NCBI GenBank assembly: GCA_944322745.1 | Contig: CALUPV010000006.1 | Span: 67,906-130,499 of the forward strand | Direction of reading: 5' to 3' | DNA from: Candidatus Gastranaerophilales bacterium | GTDB lineage: Bacteria; Cyanobacteriota; Vampirovibrionia; Gastranaerophilales; Gastranaerophilaceae | DNA length: 62,594 nucleotides | Shown here: positions 1 to 9,057 of the stretch, piece after piece | Layout of the letters: each line of letters starts with the position of its first letter | Numbering within the stretch: position 1 is the first letter of the stretch | Notes under the pieces: generated by a model | Told to the model about the DNA's origin: nothing | Databases searched by the model: none | What the model saw: the letters and a program-made list of their open reading frames with translations, nothing else | Position numbers and translations under genes: made by a program

Positions 1-1242
1 TCTCAGCTCATTTTCATCTTCTGCACCAAGCATTCTGCTTGCAAAAGTAGAAGAAGCAATCCAACGGCATTGATCCATAGTTGGGAAAATACCAGAAAAT
101 TGGAACATACCAAGCGAGGGTTTTTTCATCATAGATAACGCTGCTAAGCCATACATTCCAGCAGCAGAAGCTATTTTTTTTGCAAAAAATACTTTCTTTT
201 GCTTTTCATCCATTTTCTGTGTTGTATCTTTCTTACCAAAATCTTTATATATTGGTGCACCTTCTGCTTTAAATTGTTTTCTTGTTATTGCCCTATTGAT
301 TGTTTGTATACTAACTGCTATAGCTATAACAATACCCATGCCTATTAAACTTTTTTTATTAACAAAATTCTTTAATGATAAAGAATATTTATCAATTGCA
401 TCTGAAACTTTAGATGATATTTCAGGTCTAACAAGAGTATCTGGAGTTACTCCTAAAGAAGACAGTGTTTTATTCTTAACACCTTCAAATTTACTACCCA
501 AATCTACAACATCCCTTAGGGTTTCTTCCAAGTTTGCCTGGGCTGTACCATTGTATCTTAGTATACTTTCTGCCTTTGTAAGTCCTGCCAATTTGAAACG
601 GGCCTGTTTTAATAATGTTTTTCTTTCCGGACCCGAACTTGAAATTGCCTGAGTAATATTTGAAACAGCTTCTTGATACAATGGTTCCGAAGCTTTATCT
701 GCATACTTTATCCAGTTTTTACCGTCCAATCCTTCTATAGAAGAAAGAACATTCTCTACATAAGTACGAGTCTTATCTGCATTACCCGAAGATTGAGCTT
801 GTTTATATGTTCCTTTCAGTTTTTCTATAGAATCACTATTCGCCCATGATGCAACAACATTTGTTCCTCTTAGATCTTTACCTTTTGGTAAAAGACCGGC
901 CAAACCCATAACAACTAACCCGGGCATTAGGCAATTAACAAAAAGACCTGAAAATTCACGCCTACATGTTTCTAATGCGGCAGCTAAGCCAGTTTTTAGG
1001 TCCACAATAGTTCTTGGTATGTTTGTTGAGATTGTATCTACAAAAGAAACTTGTATCATTGCATTTTTATCTAAAATACTAAAGCTTCTATCTAATATAT
1101 TAAAAGCCACATCGGATATACTGCCACGAAAAGCCTGCTGTCCTCGATCTTTCTGAGAAATCATTCTATTTCCACTCGAACATCGATTTATGCTTGTTGG
1201 ACATTCTATAGTTTTATATCTATCTACTTCTGATACTCTCAA
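1..1242 (-). CDS. Partial tagged membrane-associated protein, function unknown
   Basis: An open frame of 414 codons without a stop runs off the left edge, so the C-terminus is missing. I chose the TTG at 1242 because AAGGT lies about 9 nt upstream. An in-frame ATG at 1164 is the alternative but has no clear ribosome binding site. The N-terminus (about 40 residues) is Cys/Ser-rich and ends in QQAFRGS, one case of the F-[KRTSA]-[GSA] motif repeated in this window. Two hydrophobic stretches are visible, one near residues 95-110 (VNCLMPGLVVMGLAGLLP) and one near 300 (SLIGMGIVIAIAVSI), so membrane association is likely. The last visible part contains MFQFSGIFPTMDQCRW. I recognise no enzymatic domain. 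The family is probably lineage-specific. The opposite-strand frame at 296-652 is a shadow of this gene. Confidence 0.72.
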   Translation of the reverse strand, partial: MRVSEVDRYKTIECPTSINRCSSGNRMISQKDRGQQAFRGSISDVAFNILDRSFSILDKNAMIQVSFVDTISTNIPRTIVDLKTGLAAALETCRREFSGLFVNCLMPGLVVMGLAGLLPKGKDLRGTNVVASWANSDSIEKLKGTYKQAQSSGNADKTRTYVENVLSSIEGLDGKNWIKYADKASEPLYQEAVSNITQAISSSGPERKTLLKQARFKLAGLTKAESILRYNGTAQANLEETLRDVVDLGSKFEGVKNKTLSSLGVTPDTLVRPEISSKVSDAIDKYSLSLKNFVNKKSLIGMGIVIAIAVSIQTINRAITRKQFKAEGAPIYKDFGKKDTTQKMDEKQKKVFFAKKIASAAGMYGLAALSMMKKPSLGMFQFSGIFPTMDQCRWIASSTFASRMLGAEDENELR

Positions 1243-1543
1243 TTTTTATTTACCTTATGACATGTTCGACCTTAGCAATCATACCAAGTTAAAATCCAAA
1301 AACAAATTTATTTGCGTTATTAAGATAATATAATTTTTTTTGATTTATTGAATTTCTATTGTTTTATACATTTTTATAACAACTTTTGATAAAAACTAAT
1401 CTTGATTTATAAAAAATGAACATTATTTTTTGCAAAATACAAAAAATTTACCTCAAAAATTTCATGTTTACATTTTTTAACTCTATTTGACAAAAATGAT
1501 AACTTTTGGTTTTCATGTAACTGTAGATATTATTATAAATAAC
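1243..1543. other. Intergenic region between divergent genes
   Basis: About 300 bp of very AT-rich sequence separates the left-edge gene from the HNH-like gene. It must hold both promoters. A TTGACA hexamer lies at 1487-1492, but no convincing -10 box follows at 16-18 bp, so I do not call a promoter. ATGTTTACATTTT at 1464-1476 also occurs just upstream of the tagged gene at 17128. No other structure was seen. Confidence 0.4.
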
Positions 1544-2704
1544 ATGAAAATACAGCCGGTTAACATTTCTAAAAGTTCATATTATTTCATATCAACGGAA
1601 CCAGCCTCAATAAAGGTTCCGAAAAAAGAGATGGAATCTGACCAATATAAACAAATAAGTAATATTTATTATTTACCGGTAAGCTTCACATCCTCACAAA
1701 AAAGATCATATTCTACTGATTTGAAAAAATTGGCAGAAAAATCTGGCGATTTTGTCGTTTCAAAGATTAATAATGTTCCTTGCCCTGCATGCGGAAAGAA
1801 AATGTTAAATGTTTCAAAATTTAATCAGATTGCCGAAGAGCTTGATTCACTTCAACCTGATGAATATCTTGACTGTTTGGGCAAATATACAGAATATATG
1901 AGACCTGTCGAAGAAAGTGTTTATAATGAAATTTACAAATTATCCAAAACTGAAGGTAAAAGCAAAGATATAAGAACGCTTCTTGTAAGTTTGAGAGATA
2001 AGAAACTACCTATATTACAAGATGCCCAAATGCGACTAATCAAGAAAATGCGCTCAATTGCAAGTTCTCTTCCTGAAGATGAAAAAAAAGCATTGTTAAA
2101 TAGAATAGATTCTCTTCAGAAAGCAATTCGCAAAAAGAATTCTAATGCACCATTTAGAAGAAAAGTTATGATTGATAGAATTAGTAAAATTAAAATTCAA
2201 AATCGTAAAAAATATGAAAAATTACAAAAAATAGCAAAGAGTTTTCCAACATCAGCTGATATGAATTCCGCTTGGATTGTTAAATATTCAGGTAAAAACA
2301 AACGAAATGAAGATTGGTCTTCTTATGATATCGCATTGAGATTTTTATCTTCTTCTATTGCCAACACAGACCATATTATTGCTTATGATATAGAAAGTAA
2401 TCATGATGATATAAGTAATTATTTGGCTATGCATAGTGCCTGTAATTCACAAAAAGGAAATAAACCATTTTTACAATGGTTATATGAAGATAAGCAAAAC
2501 AGAATCAAATACCTAGAAGATTATTTTGATTTTGTTAATAATCTAATTCAAACAAAAAGAATATGTAAAAAGAAATATAGAGATTATGTTGCATATGCAA
2601 CGCAAACAATTTTTGAAGCATCTAAAGGGCAAGTCAAATTGCCTGAAACAATAGTTGATCCTAAAATATATCTTCCGCAAGATAAACAAGATTCTAAGCT
2701 ATAA
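1544..2704 (+). CDS. HNH-endonuclease-like protein with N-terminal tag and large helical insert
   Basis: A 386-aa protein from ATG 1544; an upstream in-frame TTG at 1487 would add 19 residues of unconvincing sequence. The N-terminus contains PVSFTSS (residues 45-51), the motif shared with neighbouring proteins. HNH features are visible: CPAC at 80-83, DHII at 276-279, Asn292, and H-x2-CN at 297-301 followed by xxKG. In HNH nucleases the paired cysteines bind structural zinc, the DH histidine is catalytic, and the later N/H bind metal. About 190 mostly charged, helix-prone residues lie between CxxC and DH, which is much longer than in ordinary HNH domains. The 3' end overlaps the convergent gene by 11 bp. 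DNA cleavage is the family expectation but is not shown. It could be an effector-like or a housekeeping nuclease. Confidence 0.65.
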   Translation: MKIQPVNISKSSYYFISTEPASIKVPKKEMESDQYKQISNIYYLPVSFTSSQKRSYSTDLKKLAEKSGDFVVSKINNVPCPACGKKMLNVSKFNQIAEELDSLQPDEYLDCLGKYTEYMRPVEESVYNEIYKLSKTEGKSKDIRTLLVSLRDKKLPILQDAQMRLIKKMRSIASSLPEDEKKALLNRIDSLQKAIRKKNSNAPFRRKVMIDRISKIKIQNRKKYEKLQKIAKSFPTSADMNSAWIVKYSGKNKRNEDWSSYDIALRFLSSSIANTDHIIAYDIESNHDDISNYLAMHSACNSQKGNKPFLQWLYEDKQNRIKYLEDYFDFVNNLIQTKRICKKKYRDYVAYATQTIFEASKGQVKLPETIVDPKIYLPQDKQDSKL

Positions 2705-3707
2705 CATCATATGATTTTATAGATTGACTGGCTGCTTTTGTTTTTGAAGTATTAAAATGAAACAACTTTTTAGGCGGATGATTGGGGGATGTATCAGCTA
2801 TATCAGGATCTCTGAGTTTATATATTTCTGCAACTCTGTCATTTAATGTTGAAGGTGATTGTTTGTACAAGGATACGGCATAATCCATTTCAGGATCTTT
2901 TACCCCATTAGAATTTTTCATCCAAAACTTTGCAGCTATTTGATATGCATCTTGTTCCTCTTTTATTGATGTATATGGATCATTATCGTGTGCATGTACA
3001 GATTCATGAGACAGATATGCAGCAATAACTTGAGGTGCGGCATATATATATGCATTTGAAATTGTTATGGTTTTCTTATGATTTTCATATTGTGCTATAT
3101 TAGAAGTACCACCCATTGAAGCAGTTTCACCAAAAGTTATAACAACATCTTTTAAGCCTTGCATAAACTCAGGTGTCATATATTTAACTGTCATATCGAG
3201 TGCAGCACGTAAATTTTTCTGAGCTTGTTCTGCTTTCTCCGTTTGAGCCTTTTGCGGTGAATAAATACTCAATATATTATTCTTTGTTTCTAATATACTT
3301 CGATTTGCTAAATCATTCGATGAATCTAAAGAAGCAGCTTTTTCAAAACTTTTTAATGCCTTTTGATAAAATCCTGCTTGTCTTTGTGTCTCACCAAGCT
3401 CAATCCAAGCATCTATATCATCAAAAGCTTTTTGAAGGTATATCTCATAGTTTTTTTCAGATGATACATAATCTTTCAAATGAAACTGCGTTTTTGCCAG
3501 CTTCTTATAGATAATATTTTCATCAGGATTCAACCTATTCGCTTCTTGATATATTTGCAAAGCTTCTGAATATTTATTTTCATTAAGCGCCTTATCACCT
3601 TGTGCAAGCAAATCCGAAATGTCACTTCCAGAAAAACTTTGAACTGCATTTTTAGTTGATAATATGTTATATTTATTACACGATGGATAAGATAACACTG
3701 AAATCAA
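2694..3707 (-). CDS. TPR protein with C-terminal HExxH metallopeptidase-like domain
   Basis: I start this 337-aa protein at TTG 3707 because AAGGAA sits 6 nt upstream. The longer frame from 3791 would begin inside the proS terminator hairpin. The N-terminus is short and tagged (NAVQSFSGSDIS, residues about 20-31). Three TPR-like units cover about residues 32-125 (LAQGDKALNENKYSEALQIY and following). A spacer precedes a zinc-protease signature HESVH (about 234-238) followed by EEQDAY, where a Glu could be the third metal ligand. This fits a zinc metallopeptidase of the gluzincin type, with the TPR part binding a partner or substrate. No standard signal peptide is evident. It may be transcribed separately from proS because of the terminator between them. 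Substrate unknown. Confidence 0.68.
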   Translation of the reverse strand: MISVLSYPSCNKYNILSTKNAVQSFSGSDISDLLAQGDKALNENKYSEALQIYQEANRLNPDENIIYKKLAKTQFHLKDYVSSEKNYEIYLQKAFDDIDAWIELGETQRQAGFYQKALKSFEKAASLDSSNDLANRSILETKNNILSIYSPQKAQTEKAEQAQKNLRAALDMTVKYMTPEFMQGLKDVVITFGETASMGGTSNIAQYENHKKTITISNAYIYAAPQVIAAYLSHESVHAHDNDPYTSIKEEQDAYQIAAKFWMKNSNGVKDPEMDYAVSLYKQSPSTLNDRVAEIYKLRDPDIADTSPNHPPKKLFHFNTSKTKAASQSIKSYDVIA

Positions 3708-3762
3708 GACAAATTCCTTTTTCTTGTCTATAAAAAATAAAACAAATACCTTTTTTGATAAA

Positions 3763-3802
3763 AAACGGTTATTTATGAAGAAATGTTTCAAAATAACCGT
3801 TT
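3763..3802 (-). terminator. Intrinsic terminator after proS
   Basis: Perfect 12-bp arms AAACGGTTATTT / AAATAACCGTTT with a 16-nt loop. On the minus strand it is followed by a T run, and it lies 7 bp past the proS stop codon. It argues that the next gene down starts at 3707 rather than 3791. Confidence 0.8.
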
Positions 3803-3809
3803 CTATTTT

Positions 3810-5537
3810 TTATAAACTTAGAATTTTTTCAATTGCTTCATCAGGTGTAACTGTTTCTACCAAATTTGTTGCTCGAGTTTTAAATTCTACCAAATTATCC
3901 TTTATTGTTTTTCCTACAGTAATTCGATAAGGAATACCAATTAAATCAGCATCTTTTAGTTTTACACCGGCTCTTTCAGATCTGTCATCAATCAAAACTT
4001 CAACATTTGCCGTCAATAATTTATTATAAATTTCTTCTGCAACTTTCATTTGTGTTTCATCCTGATCACTTACAGGAACAACAATAACAGTATATGGAGC
4101 AATTGCCAAAGGCCACTTTATACCATATTCATCATGATGCCTTTCAACTGCAGCAGCTGCTGTTCTTGAAATACCAATACCATAACAGCCCATAATAAAT
4201 GGTTTTTCTTTTCCATCTTTATCTGTAAATGTTGCATTCATTGCTTTTGAATATTTAGTGCCAAGTTTAAAAATATTACCAACCTCAATTCCCTTGGTAA
4301 CTTTTAATTCAGCACCACAATCAACACATTTATCGTTTTCTTCAACCAGTCTTATATCAGCAATTTTTTTTGGCAACTCTATATCTATACCCCAGTTAGC
4401 ACCTACTAAGTGTTTGTCATTTTGATTACAACCGATAACAAAGTTTTTTAAATCTTTTACGGTCTCATCCGCAACCATCTCTATATTTTTTAGCCCTTTT
4501 GGACCTATAAAACCAGCTACAGCATTAAATCCGCTTGCACTCATTATTTCTTCTATTTCATCATTTCTTGCAATTCGAATATCATTTCCTGCAAATACAT
4601 TCATTAACTTTGTTTCTTCTACGGTTCTATCACCTCTTATCAAGGCCAAAACATATTTGCCGTCTACAACATATATTAATGCCTTACATATAACTGTTGA
4701 AGGAATATTTAAGAATGCTGCAAGTTCTTCTATTGAATGTGTATTTGGTGTATCAATTATTTCTGCTTTTTCAAATTTTCCGTCTGTTTCTGCTTTATTA
4801 AGAATAGAAACCGCATGATTAGAATTTGCACTATAACCGCATTTTGTGCAATAGAATACATCATTTTCACCTGCATTATTTTCAGCTTCTTCATTTACCA
4901 GAACCATAAATTCATGTGAAACGCTACCACCGATTGCCCCTGAATCTGATTGAACCATTTTTGTTTCTAAACCGCATCTTTCAAATATATTTCTATATGC
5001 TTGCGCCATAATTTCATAAGATTTATCAAGACCTTCTTCATCAACATCGAAACTATAAGCATCTTTCATTATGAATTCACGCCCTCTTAACAAGCCGAAA
5101 CGTGGTCTTATTTCATCTCTGAATTTAGATTGGATTTGATACAAATTAACAGGTAATTGTTTATATGAACGAATACCTTCTCTTGCTATGGAGGTAATAA
5201 CTTCTTCATGAGTAGGACCAAGACACATATCTCTACCATGTCTATCTTGCAATCTCATTAGCTCTTTACCGTATACATCCCATCTGCCGGATTCTTGCCA
5301 TAACTCAGACGGCTGTACAAATGGCATTAAGAGTTCTTGTGCACCGGCTGCATCCATTTCTTCACGCACTATATTTTCAACCTTTTTTAGCACTCTCCAC
5401 ATTAATGGCAGAAAATTATACACACCATTAGTTAGTTTCCTTATATAACCTGCACGAACTAATAATTTATGACTTATTACTTCCGCATCAGCAGGAAACT
5501 CCCTTAAAGTTTGTACAAAAAGCTTCGACATTCTCAT
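3810..5537 (-). CDS. proS: Prolyl-tRNA synthetase
   Basis: Charges tRNA-Pro with proline in the cytoplasm. The 575-aa length and order fit bacterial-type ProS. A class II catalytic core comes first, with motif 2 region FRDEIRPRFGLLRGREFIMKDA in pieces around residues 135-157. An inserted YbaK-like editing domain follows (about 225-385, with GAIGGSVSHEF just before it). The C-terminal anticodon-binding domain includes VLIDDRSERAGVKLKDAD. Motif 3 is visible as GCYGIGISRTAAAAVE. The start is the first ATG of a pair (MRMSK), with GAGG about 10 nt upstream. A 12-bp terminator hairpin follows the stop. Housekeeping gene with no oddity seen. Confidence 0.96.
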   Translation of the reverse strand: MRMSKLFVQTLREFPADAEVISHKLLVRAGYIRKLTNGVYNFLPLMWRVLKKVENIVREEMDAAGAQELLMPFVQPSELWQESGRWDVYGKELMRLQDRHGRDMCLGPTHEEVITSIAREGIRSYKQLPVNLYQIQSKFRDEIRPRFGLLRGREFIMKDAYSFDVDEEGLDKSYEIMAQAYRNIFERCGLETKMVQSDSGAIGGSVSHEFMVLVNEEAENNAGENDVFYCTKCGYSANSNHAVSILNKAETDGKFEKAEIIDTPNTHSIEELAAFLNIPSTVICKALIYVVDGKYVLALIRGDRTVEETKLMNVFAGNDIRIARNDEIEEIMSASGFNAVAGFIGPKGLKNIEMVADETVKDLKNFVIGCNQNDKHLVGANWGIDIELPKKIADIRLVEENDKCVDCGAELKVTKGIEVGNIFKLGTKYSKAMNATFTDKDGKEKPFIMGCYGIGISRTAAAAVERHHDEYGIKWPLAIAPYTVIVVPVSDQDETQMKVAEEIYNKLLTANVEVLIDDRSERAGVKLKDADLIGIPYRITVGKTIKDNLVEFKTRATNLVETVTPDEAIEKILSL

Positions 5538-5619
5538 ATAAAATTAACCTCTATTTGTTCTTACTAACTTTATATTAGCACAAAATTCATATGAAATATC
5601 ACAAAGCTCTTATTTGTTT

Positions 5620-6621
5620 TTATTTAAGTGAATGTTCCAAATCCTTTATTTCACGTAATGTTTCTGGAAGAATCTGTTCAAAAGTTTCAACCACAACTGG
5701 ATCAAACTGTTTACCTGCAAATGTTTTTATATGCGATATGGCTTCTTGTGGAGAAACCTGATTACGATATGCCTTTGGAGTAACCATACTGTCAAAAGCA
5801 TCAGCGACAGAAATAATTCTGGAACCGATAGGAATTTCTTCTCCCTTTTTACCATATGGATATCCATTACCATCATAAAATTCATGATGATATTTTATTA
5901 TTTCCACTACATCAGCAAGCTGTTTGATATCATCTAAAATACGTACACTGTGAACGACATGTTTTTTTATTTCATCATATTCTTCTTGAGTTAATTTTTC
6001 CACCTTTGAAAGAATATCATCTGAAACACCAATCATACCTATATCATGCAAAAGCCCCGCAAGTTCTATTTTTCCTGTTGTTGTTTCACTTAAGTGAAGT
6101 GCTTTAGCTATTTTTACAGCATAGAAAGTCACTCTGCGGCTTCTGCCCAAGGTGTATGAATCTTTTGCGTCCAATGCTTCTACAATTGCAGTTATAGTTC
6201 CGGCAAATAGTTCTTTTAAATCATTTACAAGAACACCATTATCATATTTTAATTGCCAATATTCTAATGCATTTTCCACTATTAATAATAATTCATCAGG
6301 ATTATAAGGCTTTTTAATATATCTGTATATTTGGGCATAGTTAATTGCATCAATAAGTATACCTGCATCTGTATATGCGGTTACTAAAAGACGCATTGTA
6401 TCGGGTGATATAGCACAGCTTCTTTTTAAAAACTCAACTCCATCCATTTCCGGCATTTTATGGTCTGACAATATACATTGAAAATGCTCTTGCTTAAGCA
6501 TTTCCAGCGCCATCAACGGTGATGTTGATTTTGCTATATCATATTTTCCTCTTAAAGTACGATATAAAAGTGCCAAATTATCTGGCTCGTCATCAACTAT
6601 TAATATTTTATATTTATCCAT
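5620..6621 (-). CDS. Response regulator with HD-GYP output domain
   Basis: A 333-aa protein with an N-terminal receiver domain: acidic pair DDE at 10-12, phospho-acceptor Asp53 in LSDHKMP, Thr81 and Lys103. A linker helix follows, then a C-terminal HD-GYP domain with HD at 192-193, HHE near 245 and GYP at 253-255. HD-GYP domains usually hydrolyse cyclic-di-GMP, so phosphorylation by the upstream kinase would tune this signal. The common HDIGK motif reads HDIGM here, losing the Lys often present. The gene starts inside the kinase gene (8-bp overlap, GGAGAAG ribosome binding site), so the two are co-transcribed and likely translationally coupled. RpfG-like in layout. Confidence 0.92.
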   Translation of the reverse strand: MDKYKILIVDDEPDNLALLYRTLRGKYDIAKSTSPLMALEMLKQEHFQCILSDHKMPEMDGVEFLKRSCAISPDTMRLLVTAYTDAGILIDAINYAQIYRYIKKPYNPDELLLIVENALEYWQLKYDNGVLVNDLKELFAGTITAIVEALDAKDSYTLGRSRRVTFYAVKIAKALHLSETTTGKIELAGLLHDIGMIGVSDDILSKVEKLTQEEYDEIKKHVVHSVRILDDIKQLADVVEIIKYHHEFYDGNGYPYGKKGEEIPIGSRIISVADAFDSMVTPKAYRNQVSPQEAISHIKTFAGKQFDPVVVETFEQILPETLREIKDLEHSLK

Positions 6622-8368
6622 CAGCTTCTCCGGTAGCTACTCCAACATTCAAATTTTCTCTATCTATATTTATTGGCAGGTTTATAATAAATTTAGTACC
6701 CAAATTTGGTTGAGATTCAACTCTAATATCTCCTTGGTGATTTTTTATAATTTTATATGTTATAGATAGCCCAAGCCCTGTGCCTTGTCCAACAGGCTTT
6801 GTTGTGAAAAACGGATTAAAAACCTTACGGGAGGTTTCTTCATCCATACCAATTCCATTATCCTCTATTTCTATTATTAAATTTTTCTTAGATTTATCCT
6901 CATCTATTCTAATCCAGATATCCCCGTGATCCTTAATAGCACCAACAGCATTATCTAAAATATTCATAAAGACTTGGTTTAATTGACCGCCAAATGCTTC
7001 TATTTTCGGAGGATTTTCCATATACTCTTTATGTATTTCCGCTTTGTTTTTAATCTTATTATGCAAAATATTTAAAGTTGTATCTATTTCATGAGGAACA
7101 TCCACATCTGTAATAGAAGCTTCCTCCATTCTTGAAAAACTCTTTAAATCCTGAATAATATTTTTAGCTCTATCCGCCCCTTCTTTACAACTTTTAATTA
7201 AATCGGGTAAATCTGTCTTTAAAAATTCATAATCGATTTCTTGCTTTAGATTTTCAATTTCTTCTTTTTCTTCCGGCTTTAAAGAATCATTAAATTTAGT
7301 ATATTCTTCAATTATCTGAATTAAATCATTAGAATAATTACTCAAATGAGTCATATTCCCATATATAAAATTTATAGGATTATTTATTTCATGCATAATT
7401 CCTGCAACAAGTTCACCTAATGATTTCATTTTTTCGGAGTGAACCATCATTGCTTGAGTACTTTGCAATTCTGCATATGCACTTTTTAATTCTTTTGTTC
7501 TATCTTGAACTTGCGCTTCTAAAGATGAGTATAATCTTTGAAGTGCATTTGTCATCATATTGTATGATTGAACAAGTTTATTTATTTCATCATATTTTGT
7601 GTATTCTAACCTTCCGGATAAATCTCCTTTAGCAACTTGGGAAACTGTCTTTTCCATAACTGATAAAGGATTGGATATACTTTTTGCCAATATAAAAACA
7701 ACAATAAAACAAGCAAAAAGAACAGCACAAAATATATTTTTTGCATATTCTACAAACTTGCCTAAATCCTCAGTTGTAGCCGGTGGTACAATCAGGAATA
7801 TATCATATGCTTTATCTATCTTAAACTTCGATGATGAATCCTTAATAAAATTTCCTGATGAATCTTTTTGGTAGAATGGTAATTTAAATGAAATTACACG
7901 ATATTTGGACACAGAATATTTATCCGATTTTTTTAAGATAAAACTATATAAATTTGTCTCATCTTTTTTATATGAATAATTTATAACGCTCTGATTCCTA
8001 TCCTCGGCATCCAAAGTCGTATATATTTTTTTACCATTATGATATGCCACAAGCAAATCTTGCACATCATAATTTTTTATAATACTATTATTTATTCTTT
8101 TCTGAAGATTAGGAAGCCCGGCTTCAAACTCTTGAGATGTTTGGTTTTTGTTATCAAAAACTTCCAAACTCGAGATAAAGTCAGCCGGAAGCTTATCTTG
8201 CATATTCTTTATAGTTGCATATGAGGCCACAGTTAAAGCTAATGTAACGACTATTATCGTAAGCAACATTACGACCATAATATTAGACATTATTGTTGAT
8301 TTAAGCCACATTGAAAATTCTATTTTTGGTCTTATACTCTTTTTCTTTTTCAGACTACCTTTACTCAA
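6614..8368 (-). CDS. Membrane sensor histidine kinase
   Basis: A 584-aa kinase starting at TTG 8368 (AGGT 8-10 nt upstream). Order: basic N-terminus, transmembrane segment about 28-50, periplasmic sensor region about 51-208 (Cache-like by size, unproven), transmembrane segment about 210-229, HAMP 229-280, coiled coil, dimerisation/H-box HEINNP with His326, and ATPase domain with N-box NQVFMNILDNAVGA, G1 DNGIGM and G2 GQGTGLGLS. It resembles kinases whose H-box reads HEINNPxxFI. Its partner is the overlapping HD-GYP response regulator, so it probably links an external cue to cyclic-di-GMP level. Nothing in the sequence identifies the ligand. Confidence 0.92.
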   Translation of the reverse strand: MSKGSLKKKKSIRPKIEFSMWLKSTIMSNIMVVMLLTIIVVTLALTVASYATIKNMQDKLPADFISSLEVFDNKNQTSQEFEAGLPNLQKRINNSIIKNYDVQDLLVAYHNGKKIYTTLDAEDRNQSVINYSYKKDETNLYSFILKKSDKYSVSKYRVISFKLPFYQKDSSGNFIKDSSSKFKIDKAYDIFLIVPPATTEDLGKFVEYAKNIFCAVLFACFIVVFILAKSISNPLSVMEKTVSQVAKGDLSGRLEYTKYDEINKLVQSYNMMTNALQRLYSSLEAQVQDRTKELKSAYAELQSTQAMMVHSEKMKSLGELVAGIMHEINNPINFIYGNMTHLSNYSNDLIQIIEEYTKFNDSLKPEEKEEIENLKQEIDYEFLKTDLPDLIKSCKEGADRAKNIIQDLKSFSRMEEASITDVDVPHEIDTTLNILHNKIKNKAEIHKEYMENPPKIEAFGGQLNQVFMNILDNAVGAIKDHGDIWIRIDEDKSKKNLIIEIEDNGIGMDEETSRKVFNPFFTTKPVGQGTGLGLSITYKIIKNHQGDIRVESQPNLGTKFIINLPINIDRENLNVGVATGEADG

Positions 8369-8440
8369 AGCTACATACCTGTTCTTAAAAATAAATAACC
8401 ACTAAGAATATTTAACAATATTTTTTAGTGTTTTACAAGT

Positions 8441-9022
8441 TTATTTATTACTATTTTCTATCTGTTTACGAAAACAATACTGAACAAGCGCAATTCTATC
8501 ATAACTACTTATATTTTTAAATCTTCCTGATGAAACAAATTCATTATTACCAACTTCAATTCTTATAGGTTCAAAAGTCATATCAAGTTTCTTATTTTCA
8601 AAATCTAATGAAATTGAATATTCATCTAAAAGCTGCAATTGTTCTTTAGTATTAACCTTTAATCCCCCTGCACTTATATCAAAAATTCTGGCGGGTATCT
8701 TTTTGTCTTTACAAACAAGCTCTGTTTCTTCTTCCAATCTGATTCTGGAATATTGTCTTCTTTGTAGATATTTATATGAAATTGGAAACCAAACTGAAAG
8801 AGTATCATCCTTTACATCTTTTACTATTGTTTCAAAATATAATTGACCATTGTTTGTCATAGTAAAAAGTTCAACTGATTCATCAATTTCATATTTTCTT
8901 ACATTCTGAAGCTTCACAACAAAACAATCTTCATTAAGGCTAATAACAACACATTTTTCAGCATTATCAACACTTCTTGAAAGAATATAAAATTCTTTAT
9001 TCTCAATTATTTCATTTCGCAT
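8441..9022 (-). CDS. PilZ-domain cyclic-di-GMP receptor
   Basis: A 193-aa protein from ATG 9022 (AGAGA upstream; a TTG at 9043 lacks a binding site). The N-terminal half resembles the beta-barrel 'flagellar brake' (YcgR-N-type) domain. The C-terminal half has both PilZ signatures: RxxxR in RRQYSR (Arg89 and Arg93) and DxSxxG in DISAGG (Asp115 to Gly120). These bind cyclic-di-GMP in the family. It lies just upstream, in transcription order, of the kinase/HD-GYP pair and on the same strand, which suggests a shared cyclic-di-GMP circuit acting perhaps on motility or pili (pilT is elsewhere in the window). Output partner unknown. Confidence 0.85.
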   Translation of the reverse strand: MRNEIIENKEFYILSRSVDNAEKCVVISLNEDCFVVKLQNVRKYEIDESVELFTMTNNGQLYFETIVKDVKDDTLSVWFPISYKYLQRRQYSRIRLEEETELVCKDKKIPARIFDISAGGLKVNTKEQLQLLDEYSISLDFENKKLDMTFEPIRIEVGNNEFVSSGRFKNISSYDRIALVQYCFRKQIENSNK

Positions 9023-9057
9023 AACTTTATCTCTTATATACAAATTTATATCATATT

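Noticed and set aside
296-652. 118-codon plus-strand frame
   Set aside because: Opposite strand of the 414-codon open frame running off the left edge; that frame has a binding site, the N-terminal tag and better composition.
1487-1543. TTG start and TTGACA promoter box for the HNH-like gene
   Set aside because: The extension is hydrophobic and lacks a binding site, and no acceptable -10 box follows the hexamer, so I call neither.
3708-3791. Longer N-terminus for the TPR-HExxH protein
   Set aside because: It begins in the proS terminator hairpin and has no ribosome binding site, while TTG 3707 has AAGGAA at ideal spacing.
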